Source: Burkholderiales bacterium
GTDB lineage: Bacteria > Pseudomonadota > Gammaproteobacteria > Burkholderiales > Burkholderiaceae_C
DNA: 8,413 nucleotides
Assembly: GCA_947453585.1 (NCBI GenBank)
Contig: CANGHQ010000058.1
Location: forward strand, 1 to 8,413
Direction: 5' to 3'
Made by a program: the position numbers and the translations under genes. Numbering within the stretch: position 1 is the first letter of the stretch; the number at the start of each line of letters is the position of its first letter. Shown piece after piece: positions 1-7,331 of the stretch. Under the pieces are notes generated by a model. It saw only the letters and a list, made by a program, of their open reading frames with translations, was not told the DNA's origin and did not search any database.

Positions 1-1673
1 ACGCACCCGACGCACGCTGGAACACCCAGGCGCAAAGCAAGGCCCGGCGCCTGGCGCGCGCAGCTAGCGCGCTGGGTGACGGCCTGCGCGGCAAGCGCGT
101 GGCCACCCCCCACGCGCTCAAGCTGCTCAGCGCAGTGATAGAAAGCGGCGACCGCGTCTGCCTGGAAGGCAACAACCAGAAGCAGGCCGACTTTCTGGCC
201 CGCACGCTCACGCAGCTTGACGCGGCGCAGATCCACGACCTGCACATGGTGCAGTCGGTGCTGGCGCTGCCCGAGCACCTGGACCTGTTCGAGAACGGCA
301 TTGCCTCCAGGCTCGACTTTTCTTTTTCCGGTCCGCAAAGCGCGCGCCTGGCAAAAATGGTGTCTGCCGGGCAAATCCAGATTGGCGCCATCCACACCTA
401 CCTGGAACTGTTTGCCCGTTATTTTGTGGACCTCACGCCCCAAATCTCGCTGGTGTGCGCGCAGGCCGCCGACGCGCAGGGCAACCTCTACACCGGTGCC
501 AACACCGAAGACACGCCGGCCATCGTGGAAGCCACAGCGTTCAAGAGCGGCATCGTGATCGCCCAGGTCAACGAGATGCTCGACACCCTGCCGCGCGTGG
601 ACATCCCCGGCGACTGGGTGAACTTTGTCATCCTGGCGCCCACGCCCAATGTGATCGAGCCGCTGTTCACCCGCGACCCGGCGCAAATATCCGAGATCCA
701 GGTGCTCATGGCCATGATGGCCATCAAGGGCATCTACGCCGAATACGGTGTGCAGCGCCTGAACCACGGCATCGGTTTTGACACCGCAGCCATCGAACTG
801 CTGCTGCCCACCTACGCCGAGTCGCTGGGGCTCAAGGGCAAGATCTGCAAGCACTGGGCGCTCAATCCGCACCCGGCCATGATTCCAGCCATTGAAGCCG
901 GCTGGGTCGAATCCATCCACTCGTTTGGGTCCGAGCTGGGCATGGAAAAGTACGTCAGCGCCCGCCCGGATGTGTTCTTTACCGGTGCCGATGGCAGCTT
1001 GCGCAGCAACCGCGCCATGAGCCAGGCCGCAGGCCACTACGCCTGCGACATGTTCATCGGCTCCACGCTGCAAATTGATTTGAACGGCCACAGCTCCACG
1101 GCCACTGCCGGGCGCATTGCCGGCTTTGGCGGCGCGCCCAATATGGGTGCCGACGCACGCGGCAGGCGCCACGCCTCGCCCGCCTGGCTCAAGGCCGGGG
1201 CGCAGGCGCGCGCCGGGAGAGGCGGCGTGCACGCCATGCCGCGCGGCCAGAAGCTGGTGGTGCAAATGGTGGAAACCTTTCGCGAACACATGCAACCGGC
1301 CTTTGTAGAGACGCTGGACGCCTGGAAGCTGGCCGAACAGGCCAAGATGGAAATCCCGCCAGTGATGATTTACGGCGACGACGTGACCCACATCCTGACC
1401 GAAGAAGGCATTGCCAATTTGCTGCTGTGCCGCACCGACGAAGAGCGCGAGCAGGCGATTCGCGGCGTGGCCGGTTACACGCCCATCGGCCTGGGCCGTG
1501 ACCGCGCCATGGTGGAAAACCTGCGCGACCGCGGCATCATCCAGCGCGCCGAAGACCTGGGCATCGACAAACGCGACGCCACGCGCAGCCTGCTGGCCGC
1601 GCGCTCCATGCGCGATCTGGTGCGCGCCTCGGGCGGCCTGTACGACCCGCCCAAGCGCTTTCGCAACTGGTAA
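1..1673 (+). CDS. mdcA: Malonate decarboxylase alpha subunit (acetyl-S-ACP:malonate ACP transferase), 5'-partial
   Basis: MdcA exchanges the acetyl group on the MdcC carrier for malonate, giving malonyl-S-ACP and free acetate; it belongs to a CoA-transferase-like family and acts in the cytoplasm. The frame is open from base 3 to the TAA at 1671-1673, giving 556 residues in the window, close to the usual family length of about 550, so only a few N-terminal residues are missing. A GTG at 99 is an internal Val: the residues before it (starting APDARWNTQ, then KARRLARAA) already look like the MdcA N-terminus. Family hallmarks, numbered from the first codon in the window, are GDRVCLEGNNQKQADFL (49-65), GFGGAPNMGADARGRRH (from 374), YGDDVTHILTEEGIANLLLC (from 457) and the C-terminal GLYDPPKRFRNW. 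It is the first visible gene of the mdc operon. Recognition is by recalled family sequence and is strong. Confidence 0.95.
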   Translation, partial: APDARWNTQAQSKARRLARAASALGDGLRGKRVATPHALKLLSAVIESGDRVCLEGNNQKQADFLARTLTQLDAAQIHDLHMVQSVLALPEHLDLFENGIASRLDFSFSGPQSARLAKMVSAGQIQIGAIHTYLELFARYFVDLTPQISLVCAQAADAQGNLYTGANTEDTPAIVEATAFKSGIVIAQVNEMLDTLPRVDIPGDWVNFVILAPTPNVIEPLFTRDPAQISEIQVLMAMMAIKGIYAEYGVQRLNHGIGFDTAAIELLLPTYAESLGLKGKICKHWALNPHPAMIPAIEAGWVESIHSFGSELGMEKYVSARPDVFFTGADGSLRSNRAMSQAAGHYACDMFIGSTLQIDLNGHSSTATAGRIAGFGGAPNMGADARGRRHASPAWLKAGAQARAGRGGVHAMPRGQKLVVQMVETFREHMQPAFVETLDAWKLAEQAKMEIPPVMIYGDDVTHILTEEGIANLLLCRTDEEREQAIRGVAGYTPIGLGRDRAMVENLRDRGIIQRAEDLGIDKRDATRSLLAARSMRDLVRASGGLYDPPKRFRNW

Positions 1674-1727
1674 TTCCCGACCTTTTACTTGCAGCCTATT
1701 TGGAGTGCCCCTGCGCGCCGCCACCCT

Positions 1728-2066
1728 ATGACCGACAACACCAGTATGGAGATGCTCCATTTTGAATTTGAGGGCGCGCACGCGCGCGCCGCATTTGCGC
1801 CGATTTTGGTCGGCGTGGTCGGCTCGGGCAACCTCGAAGTGCTGATCGAGCCAGCGGCGCATAGCCGCTGCCAGATCGACATCACCACCTCGGCCCGGGG
1901 CTTTGGCCCGATTTGGGAGGCGGTGGCGCGCGACTTTCACAGCCGCCATGGTCTGGCGGGCGTGGCTGTTTCCATCAACGACATGGGCGCCACGCCGGCC
2001 GTGGTCAGCCTGCGCTTGGACCAGGCCGCAGCCAGCTTGCCCGGAACACAGGACACCCAGCCATGA
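1728..2066 (+). CDS. mdcC: Malonate decarboxylase acyl carrier protein (delta subunit)
   Basis: MdcC is the small carrier that bears the 2'-(5''-phosphoribosyl)-3'-dephospho-CoA prosthetic group, on whose thiol acetyl and malonyl groups are exchanged and decarboxylated. The product is 112 residues from ATG 1728, against about 100 for the family. The motif VGSGNLEVLIEP (31-42) contains the expected attachment serine, Ser33. DMGATPAVVSLRLDQA near the C-terminus is also typical. The start is uncertain: ATG 1746, giving MEMLHFEFEG and attachment Ser27, fits the usual N-terminus better, and neither ATG has a clear Shine-Dalgarno. A TTG at 1689 is also open in this frame but would add an untypical extension. 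The stop overlaps the mdcD start as ATGA (2063-2066), which suggests translational coupling. Confidence 0.92.
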   Translation: MTDNTSMEMLHFEFEGAHARAAFAPILVGVVGSGNLEVLIEPAAHSRCQIDITTSARGFGPIWEAVARDFHSRHGLAGVAVSINDMGATPAVVSLRLDQAAASLPGTQDTQP

Positions 2067-2950
2067 ACCGCAGCTTTGCCGAATCCACCGCGCGCGAGCG
2101 CGTGCAGCACTTGTTTGATGCCGACAGCTTCCAGGAAATTTTGGGGCCTGGCGCGCGCATGGTCAGCCCGCATCTGGCTTTGCTGGGTGTGCCCTCGTCG
2201 TTTGACGACGGGGTGGTGGTGGGCCGCGCCCGCCTGGGCGGCCAGACGGTGCTGGTGGCCGCGCAAGAGGGCGCCTTCATGGGCGGCGGCGTGGGCGAGG
2301 TGCACGGCGCCAAACTGGTCGGATTGTTCCAGCGCGCGTTGACAGAAAAGTCTGCCGCCGTTGTGGTGCTGGCCGAGTCTGGTGGTGTGCGTTTGCACGA
2401 AGCCAATGCCGGTTTGATCGCGGTTTCTGAAGTCATGCGCGCTTTGCTGGACGTGCGCGCCGTGGGCATTCCGGTGCTGATGCTCATTGGCGGCGCCAAC
2501 GGCTGCTTTGGCGGCATGGGCCTGATCGCCCGCTGTGCCGACGGCGTGGTGATGAGCGACATCGGGCGCCTGTCCATGTCCGGCCCCGAGGTGATCGAGT
2601 CGTCTTATGGCGTGGAAGAGTTTGACGCGCGCGACCGCGCTTTGGTGTGGCGCACCACCGGCGGCAAACACCGCTACCTGACGGGCGACTGCAACGTGCT
2701 GGTGGACGACGACATAGACGCCTTTCGGGCCGCTGCGCTGGCCGCGCTGCCCTGCCACCGCGCCCTGACGCTGGAGGCCATGGAGCAAGAGCACGCGCTG
2801 CTGGCCGACCGGCTGGTCCGTTTTGGCGAATGCACCGACGGCGCCCAAGTCTGGCAAGCCCTGGGTATTGCAAACCCGCTGGCTGTTCCCGAGCTCGACG
2901 CCCGTGGCGTGCGCGCCCTTCAAACCCACGAATCGGAAGTACCGGCATGA
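2063..2950 (+). CDS. mdcD: Malonyl-S-ACP decarboxylase beta subunit
   Basis: MdcD and MdcE together form the carboxy-lyase that decarboxylates malonyl-S-ACP to acetyl-S-ACP and CO2; both are related to the carboxyltransferase/crotonase fold of acyl-CoA carboxylases. The product is 295 residues, normal for the family. Visible family segments are AFMGGGVGEVHGAKLVGLFQ (71-90), LAESGGVRLHEANAGL (103-118), GGANGCFGGMGLIARCAD (143-160; glycine-rich turns of the kind that form oxyanion holes) and SMSGPEVIESSYGVEEFDAR (171-190). The ATG at 2063 overlaps the mdcC stop and is preceded by AGGA at 2050-2053. The stop overlaps the mdcE start as ATGA (2947-2950), consistent with equal production of the two subunits. 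No key segment appears to be missing. Confidence 0.95.
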   Translation: MNRSFAESTARERVQHLFDADSFQEILGPGARMVSPHLALLGVPSSFDDGVVVGRARLGGQTVLVAAQEGAFMGGGVGEVHGAKLVGLFQRALTEKSAAVVVLAESGGVRLHEANAGLIAVSEVMRALLDVRAVGIPVLMLIGGANGCFGGMGLIARCADGVVMSDIGRLSMSGPEVIESSYGVEEFDARDRALVWRTTGGKHRYLTGDCNVLVDDDIDAFRAAALAALPCHRALTLEAMEQEHALLADRLVRFGECTDGAQVWQALGIANPLAVPELDARGVRALQTHESEVPA

Positions 2951-3657
2951 ACTGGCAAAACCTGGTTAGCGCATTTTTTGGCGAAGCGCACACTGTGGTG
3001 CGTACCGGCGACTTGCTCAGCGGCAGCGGCACCGTGGGTGGCCAGACGGTCGCGGTGGTCGGTACCACCGACCACGCACCCATTGGGGTGGAGCTTGCCT
3101 TGGCGCAGGCGCGCTGCGTGCTCGATACGGTCAAGCATTTTCCGGGTCGGCCAATCTTGTTGCTGGTGGACACCCAAGGCCAGCGCCTGCGCTACCGCGA
3201 CGAGATGCTGGGCATCAACCGCTACATGGCGCACCTGGGTTGCTGCATTGCGCTGGCGCGAGAGCGTGGCCACCGCGTGGTCGGGCTGGTCTATGACCAG
3301 GCGCTTTCTGGGGGCTTCATCACCTCCGGCCTGATGGCCGACGCCTGCTACGCCTTGCCCGACGCCGAAATCCGCGTCATGCGCCTGCCGGCCATGGCGC
3401 GTGTGACCAAGATCAGCGAAGAGCGGCTGCAGCAGCTGTCCGAGTCCAACCCGGTGTTTGCGCCGGGCGTGCAAAATTTTGTGGCCATGGGCGGCATCCA
3501 CAGCCTGTGGCAGGGCGACTTGCAAGCGCAGTTGCTGACCGCCTTGGCTGCCGTTCCTCAGGGCGACGCCCGTGCGGTCGATGGTGCGTTGCGCGGCGGG
3601 CGCAAGCTTGCCGCTGCCGTGGCACAGCGCGTACGCACCGAAGCTGTTCCGGCCTGA
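2947..3657 (+). CDS. mdcE: Malonyl-S-ACP decarboxylase gamma subunit
   Basis: MdcE is the partner of MdcD in the malonyl-S-ACP decarboxylase. The product is 236 residues, within the range for this subunit. Family features are LLLVDTQGQRLRYRDEMLGI (71-90), GLVYDQALSGGFITSGLMAD (113-132), and ALPDAEIRVMRLPAMARVTK followed by SNPVFAPGVQNF (136-179). The SGGF turn is the carboxyltransferase-like glycine motif. The ATG at 2947 overlaps the mdcD stop and has GGAAG at 2935-2939 as a ribosome binding site, with 7 bases between. The C-terminal 30 residues are Ala/Arg-rich and less conserved. The next gene, mdcG, starts 18 bases downstream in the same reading frame. Confidence 0.94.
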   Translation: MNWQNLVSAFFGEAHTVVRTGDLLSGSGTVGGQTVAVVGTTDHAPIGVELALAQARCVLDTVKHFPGRPILLLVDTQGQRLRYRDEMLGINRYMAHLGCCIALARERGHRVVGLVYDQALSGGFITSGLMADACYALPDAEIRVMRLPAMARVTKISEERLQQLSESNPVFAPGVQNFVAMGGIHSLWQGDLQAQLLTALAAVPQGDARAVDGALRGGRKLAAAVAQRVRTEAVPA

Positions 3658-3665
3658 TTTGCGCC

Positions 3666-3670
3666 GGGAG
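3666..3670 (+). promoter_or_regulatory. Ribosome binding site that fixes the mdcG TTG start
   Basis: GGGAG lies 5 bases before TTG 3676. The mdcE stop codon TGA (3655-3657) is in the same frame as mdcG, so there is no room for an upstream start and no ATG or GTG lies between. Together these support a TTG start. Confidence 0.6.
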
Positions 3671-3675
3671 CCGAA

Positions 3676-4449
3676 TTGACCGACTTGCAGCGCAACACCC
3701 TGGTCTGGCTCACGCCGCAGGCCTGGCGCGTGGTGCACGACCAAGCGTGGGACGTTCCGGCCCAAGACCTGCTGCGCTACTGGCAAACCTGCCATTTGCC
3801 TTGGGTGGTGGCGCGCCAGCGCCCGGGCGTGGCGCCAGATGCCGTGTGCCTGGGCCTGCCGGCCCCACAGCATTGGGGCCGCCGGCGCCTGGGCACCGAG
3901 GTGGCCTTGGACGGCATTGCCAGACAGGGCCAGTTTCCTTTGTTGCACGAGGTTGCGCAGTCCAGCCTGTGGGGCATTACGGCAGCGCCCTGGTTGGCGC
4001 AAGGTGCCGGTCTGGCGGCGCAGGTGCGGGTGTTTGGCTCCTACGGCTGGCAGTTCATGACGGGCATGCCCTATGTCCGCCCCGGCTCGGACCTGGACCT
4101 GAGCGTGCACGTGGCCGACCTGCCCGCCGCCGTGCGCGCGCTGGAATGGCTGGCGCAGACGGGCGACACCGGGGATAAGGGCATTCATGGCAATGGGGGT
4201 AATGGGGGAGACGCCAAGCGCGATGCGCCCTTGTTGCCCCTGCGCGTGGACGGTGAAATCGTGTTTGCGCAGGGCCAGGCGCTGGCCTGGCGCGAAATGC
4301 TCCAGCTGCGCCAGGGCCGGGCGCGCCAAGCCCTGGTGAAAGACCGCCTCGACCTGCGCCTGTTGGACTGGCCCGGCGTAGTGGCGCTGGCCAAAGCAGC
4401 CGCGGAACCTTCGCTTTTGCCTGCGCCGGTGCAGCGCCTTGCGGCCTGA
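3676..4449 (+). CDS. mdcG: Phosphoribosyl-dephospho-CoA transferase (malonate decarboxylase holo-ACP synthase)
   Basis: MdcG transfers the phosphoribosyl-dephospho-CoA group from the triphosphoribosyl precursor made by MdcB onto the serine of apo-MdcC, releasing diphosphate. It is a nucleotidyltransferase-like enzyme (MdcG family). The 257-residue product carries the core motif GSYGWQFMTGMPYVRPGSDL followed by DL (121-142); the aspartates of SDLDL (Asp139, Asp141) match the expected catalytic or metal-binding pair. LRVDGEIVFAQGQALAWREM (189-208) and ALVKDR (219-224) match the family's C-terminal half. It is somewhat longer than the roughly 210 residues I expect, partly because of an Asn/Gly-rich insert at residues 162-179. 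The start is TTG, chosen from GGGAG at 3666-3670 and an in-frame stop just upstream. It lies 18 bases after mdcE and 17 before mdcB. Confidence 0.88.
   Translation: MTDLQRNTLVWLTPQAWRVVHDQAWDVPAQDLLRYWQTCHLPWVVARQRPGVAPDAVCLGLPAPQHWGRRRLGTEVALDGIARQGQFPLLHEVAQSSLWGITAAPWLAQGAGLAAQVRVFGSYGWQFMTGMPYVRPGSDLDLSVHVADLPAAVRALEWLAQTGDTGDKGIHGNGGNGGDAKRDAPLLPLRVDGEIVFAQGQALAWREMLQLRQGRARQALVKDRLDLRLLDWPGVVALAKAAAEPSLLPAPVQRLAA
4192..4209 (+). repeat. 9-base tandem repeat inside mdcG
   Basis: AATGGGGGT (4192-4200) is followed directly by AATGGGGGA (4201-4209), two in-frame copies encoding Asn-Gly-Gly. They sit in the linker encoded by 4159-4212, after the catalytic SDLDL segment. The length of a multiple of three keeps the frame. 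It looks like slippage-generated linker sequence rather than a functional domain. Confidence 0.6.
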
Positions 4450-4466
4450 GCCTGAGCCCGCAAGCC

Positions 4467-5396
4467 ATGCCCCAGTCACATCTGAACAGCCACTCGCCCC
4501 TCGTGGCGCACCACCTGGCCCGTGCGGCGGTGCGTGCCTTGTATGTCGAGGTGGCGCTCGAGCCCAAGCCCGGCTTGGTGTCCCTGCGCGACCGTGGCAG
4601 CCACGAGGACATGGACGCGTCCACCTTTGTGCGCAGCCTGTTTGCCCTGCGCCACTACTTTGGCCGCGCGGCGTTGGCGGGCGGGCAGGGTGTTGATCTG
4701 GTGGGCCTGCAAACCCTGGGGCTGGCCGCCGAGGCGCGCATGCTGGCCGCCACCCAGGGCGTCAACACCCATAAAGGGGCGATCTTTGGACTGGGCCTGT
4801 TGTGCGCGGCGGCGGGGCACCTTTGCGCCCAGGGCCAGGCGCTGCATGCGCCCGCCCTGCGCGCTGCCTTGCTGTCGGGCTGGGGCGAGGCATTGGGCGA
4901 GCGCGCCGCCCTGGTGCGCGCTGCACCACCGGTGACCAACGGCCAAAAAGCGGCGCGCGCCCACGGCCTGCGCAGCGCGCTGGAAGAGGCCGCGCTGGGC
5001 TTTCCTGCCGTATTTGATGTTGCTTTGCCCGCCCTGCAAACCGCGCTTTTGGCCGGTGTGGGCGAGCGCGCGGCGCGGGTACAGGCGCTGTTTGCGACCA
5101 TGGCCGTGCTGGACGACACCAACCTGGTGCACCGTGGCGGCTTGGCCGGTTTGCACTGGATGCAGGCGCAAGCGCAAGGATTTTTGGCCGCAGGCGGCGT
5201 TGCCCAAGCGCATTGGCAGCAGCAGGCCCGCGCCTTGCACCGTGCCGCCGTGCAGCGCCGCCTGTCACCGGGCGGCAGTGCGGACGTGCTGGCCAGCGCC
5301 TGCTGGTTGGCGGCGCTGCAGCCTTCGGCAGCTGGCACGGCATCGGCGGTTGGCCATTTGAGGCCCGCGCCTGCACGCGCCCTGGCGCACCCCTAG
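4467..5396 (+). CDS. mdcB: Triphosphoribosyl-dephospho-CoA synthase
   Basis: MdcB condenses ATP and 3'-dephospho-CoA to 2'-(5''-triphosphoribosyl)-3'-dephospho-CoA, releasing adenine; this is the prosthetic-group precursor used by MdcG. It belongs to the CitG/MdcB family and acts in the cytoplasm. The 309-residue product shows the family motifs in order: EPKPGLVSLRDRGSHEDMD (32-50), GVNTHKGAIFGLGLL (98-112), ARAHGLRSALEEAALGFPAV (163-182), LDDTNLVHRGGL (215-226) and SPGGSADVLA (267-276). The last 20 residues or so are an Ala/Pro/Arg-rich tail beyond the conserved domain. The ATG at 4467 has no convincing Shine-Dalgarno, so translation may be coupled to mdcG, which ends 17 bases upstream. CitG of citrate lyase is the only serious alternative, and the mdc context rules it out. 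Confidence 0.93.
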   Translation: MPQSHLNSHSPLVAHHLARAAVRALYVEVALEPKPGLVSLRDRGSHEDMDASTFVRSLFALRHYFGRAALAGGQGVDLVGLQTLGLAAEARMLAATQGVNTHKGAIFGLGLLCAAAGHLCAQGQALHAPALRAALLSGWGEALGERAALVRAAPPVTNGQKAARAHGLRSALEEAALGFPAVFDVALPALQTALLAGVGERAARVQALFATMAVLDDTNLVHRGGLAGLHWMQAQAQGFLAAGGVAQAHWQQQARALHRAAVQRRLSPGGSADVLASACWLAALQPSAAGTASAVGHLRPAPARALAHP

Positions 5397-5406
5397 CTCT
5401 GCGGCC

Positions 5407-6327
5407 ATGGCCTACGTTCTTTTGTTTTCTGGCCAGGCCAACCAGCATGCAGACATGCTGCCGTGGCTGGAGTCTGCACCTTCGGCTGCACCAGTGCTGC
5501 GCCAGATGGAGGCGCACATTGGCAGCGATTGGCGCGCCGCGCTGGCCGATCCGCTGCGGCGCGCTGACAACGGTTTTGCCCAGGGGGTGATCACTGGCAC
5601 CGCGCTGGCCGCCTGGGCGGCCTTGCAAGCGGCGGGGCTCGGTGCGCCACTGGCTGTGGCGGGTTACAGCGTGGGCGAACTCGCCGCCTTTGCCGCCGCC
5701 GGGGCTTTTTCGGCTGAATCAGCCATGGCGCTGGCGCAAGTGCGCGCACGCTGCATGGACCAGGCCGTGGCCGGTCTGGCAACAGGCTTGTTGTCGGTCA
5801 CCGGCATGGCGCGCACCCGCGCCCAGGCCCTGTGCCCCGCGCTGGAATGCGCGATTGATCTGGGACCCGAACAGGCCGTGTTTGCAGGTCTGGACGCAGA
5901 CTTGGACGCCGCTTTGCTGCGCTTGCAAGCCCAGGGCGCCCAATGCGCTCGGCTCGGTGTGCGGGTGGCCTCGCACTCGAGCTGGATGCGCCCGGCGCTG
6001 GCGCCATTTGACGCGGCGCTGGATGCCTTTGCGTGGAGCGCGCCTGTCTGCCCGCTGGCGCTCAATGCCACCGGCGGCATGGGCCGACAGCCGCAGGCGC
6101 TGCGCAGCGCGCTGGTCGCCCAAGTGGCGAGCACGGTGCAATGGGAGTCGTGCATGCAAGCGCTGGCGGAGCGCCAGCCGCATTGCGTGCTGGAAATTGG
6201 CGCGGGCGCAGCCCTGGCCCGGCTGTGGAACGCCCGCTATCCCGCGGTTCCTGCCCGCTCCATGGACGAGTTCAAGGACCTGCAAGGCGTCTTGGACTGG
6301 CTGCACCGGAACGCTGCTGCGGACTGA
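5407..6327 (+). CDS. mdcH: Malonyl-CoA:ACP malonyltransferase of malonate decarboxylase (epsilon subunit)
   Basis: MdcH transfers a malonyl group from malonyl-CoA to the MdcC carrier and so primes the decarboxylase cycle. It belongs to the FabD-like acyltransferase family. The 306-residue product has the expected layout: FSGQANQHADM near the N-terminus (FabD has FPGQGSQ there), the nucleophile motif GYSVGE (86-91, Ser88), VRARCM (112-117) placed like the malonate-binding arginine region of FabD (probably Arg115), and ASHSSWM (188-194, catalytic His190). The C-terminal CVLEIGAGAAL is also typical. The operon position separates it from fatty-acid FabD. It starts 10 bases after mdcB without a visible Shine-Dalgarno. 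It is the last mdc gene in the window and converges with the phosphatase gene. Confidence 0.93.
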   Translation: MAYVLLFSGQANQHADMLPWLESAPSAAPVLRQMEAHIGSDWRAALADPLRRADNGFAQGVITGTALAAWAALQAAGLGAPLAVAGYSVGELAAFAAAGAFSAESAMALAQVRARCMDQAVAGLATGLLSVTGMARTRAQALCPALECAIDLGPEQAVFAGLDADLDAALLRLQAQGAQCARLGVRVASHSSWMRPALAPFDAALDAFAWSAPVCPLALNATGGMGRQPQALRSALVAQVASTVQWESCMQALAERQPHCVLEIGAGAALARLWNARYPAVPARSMDEFKDLQGVLDWLHRNAAAD

Positions 6328-6382
6328 ATTGTCTTACGGGTGTTAGAGCGAACCCGGCGCGCCACAGGGGCTGAGGCGAATG
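6328..6382. other. Convergent gap between mdcH and the acid phosphatase gene
   Basis: This 55-base stretch separates the two facing stop codons (TGA ending at 6327 and, on the minus strand, TAG at 6385-6383). I looked for a hairpin followed by a T-run in both directions and found none, so no intrinsic terminator can be called. Confidence 0.6.
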
Positions 6383-7252
6383 CTACTGCAGCGGCCGGTC
6401 CAGCGCCAGCGCGTTGGCCTCGGCGGCGCAGTCGCGGTTGGGTTGGCTGCCTTGGGCGCGCGCCTGGGCAATCTCGGCGCGGGCGGCGCCCAGTTGCGCC
6501 AGAAAGTCGGTGTTGCTATGCAGCTTGGCCACGGCGGCGCTGGCCATGAGTTGGCCGGCATCAATATCGCTTTTCCAGTGCACGGCGCAGACGGCGCGGC
6601 TGTGGCCAAAGGCGGTGGCGCGTTCCAACAGTGCTTGGCTGCGCTCGGGCGCCAGCTCGGTCAGGATGAGGCCCCAGGCCCAGCCCACGGCGGCGTGGCC
6701 GCTGGGGTAGGAGCCGTCGCGCGTCAGGGCCGCTTCATCGGCGGGTGAGCAACTGGCCTGCGCCAATTTGACAAAGGGGCGCACCGCCTGGTACTTGTCC
6801 TTGGCCGCGTAGGTGGACAGACCGGCGTCGGCCAGGCTGCGGCGCAGCAGCATGGTCAGGTGCGGTGTGGCATCTTGCGAGATGGAAACACCCAGCGCAC
6901 AAGAAAAAGTGGACGCCACCGCCGGAAACTTGAGCACCGCGTCTTGCGCTGCCAGTTCCCACCGCAGGCCGCTGCGCTGGCCCTGGAGCTGCTGGTGAAA
7001 GGCCAGGTCTGAGGCCGCCGCCGCCGAGCCACTCACGGGCGGCGCGGGCAGCAGTTGCAGGCTGTTGGGCAAGTCTTTGCGCGGCAAGTAGCCAATCAGG
7101 TAGCCGCTACCTGCGCGCAGCTCAGGAATCTTGGCGGGGTCGGTGGACGGCAGCGTGGGCGCGGCGGCGTCGGGCATGGTTTGGGCGTGCGCCAGGCTGC
7201 AGGCCAGGCTGGCAGCCAGCAGGGCACGAAGAATCAAGCTTGGGCAATGCAT
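6383..7252 (-). CDS. Secreted class A nonspecific acid phosphatase (PAP2 superfamily)
   Basis: The product is predicted to hydrolyse phosphomonoesters in the periplasm, releasing phosphate. Its 289 residues begin with a signal peptide: hydrophobic LILRALLAASLACSLAHA, probably cut after Ala23 (AHA/QT). The complete signature KX6RP...PSGH...SRX5HX3D is present: Lys151, Arg158-Pro159, PSGH at 183-186 and SRAVCAVHWKSD at 218-229, with His186 and His225 as the expected catalytic pair. The spacings (23 and 31 residues) fit the family rule. RWELAAQDA (97-105) and FSCALG (116-121) resemble PhoN-type class A enzymes. ATG 7252 is preferred because it gives a clean signal peptide and has AGGA 11 bases upstream; a TTG at 7282 would add ten residues with three arginines. 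It is transcribed against mdcH and away from dnaE2. The substrate is unknown, and a lipid phosphatase is less likely because no transmembrane segments follow the signal peptide. Confidence 0.9.
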   Translation of the reverse strand: MHCPSLILRALLAASLACSLAHAQTMPDAAAPTLPSTDPAKIPELRAGSGYLIGYLPRKDLPNSLQLLPAPPVSGSAAAASDLAFHQQLQGQRSGLRWELAAQDAVLKFPAVASTFSCALGVSISQDATPHLTMLLRRSLADAGLSTYAAKDKYQAVRPFVKLAQASCSPADEAALTRDGSYPSGHAAVGWAWGLILTELAPERSQALLERATAFGHSRAVCAVHWKSDIDAGQLMASAAVAKLHSNTDFLAQLGAARAEIAQARAQGSQPNRDCAAEANALALDRPLQ

Positions 7253-7298
7253 GGGGTATAGGTTCCTGCGCCGCAGCGCCAAAACTGAGCATTATCCG

Positions 7299-7312
7299 AA
7301 CCTGGGCAGGTT
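7299..7312. repeat. Short perfect inverted repeat (AACCT-GGGC-AGGTT)
   Basis: Two 5-base arms flank a 4-base centre, just upstream (in the minus-strand sense) of the possible phosphatase -10 GATAAT. AGGTTT recurs as a direct repeat at 7322-7327. It may be an operator half-site arrangement or chance; nothing identifies a binding protein. Confidence 0.35.
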
Positions 7313-7331
7313 TGGATAGATAGGTTTACCA

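Noticed and set aside
1937..2929. Minus-strand open frame (330 codons) opposite mdcC and mdcD
   Set aside because: Shadow of mdcD: compositionally biased translation, no domain recognised, no start signal.
2920..4479. Long minus-strand open frame (519 codons) opposite mdcE and mdcG
   Set aside because: It lies entirely antisense to recognised genes, its translation is low-complexity (Gln/His/Arg/Ala-rich) with no family resemblance, and long antisense frames are expected in GC-rich DNA with this codon bias.
4476..5628. Several minus-strand and alternative-frame open frames of 200-290 codons over mdcB and mdcH
   Set aside because: They overlap each other and confidently identified genes, and the translations are Arg/Ala/Pro-rich shadows.
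6328..6382. Possible terminator between mdcH and the phosphatase gene
   Set aside because: No stem followed by a T-run on either strand; the GGCGCGCC palindrome there is an ordinary GC-rich motif.
7253..7282. N-terminal extension of the phosphatase from TTG 7282
   Set aside because: ATG 7252 yields a standard signal peptide and has an AGGA upstream, while the TTG has no ribosome site and places an Arg-rich stretch first.
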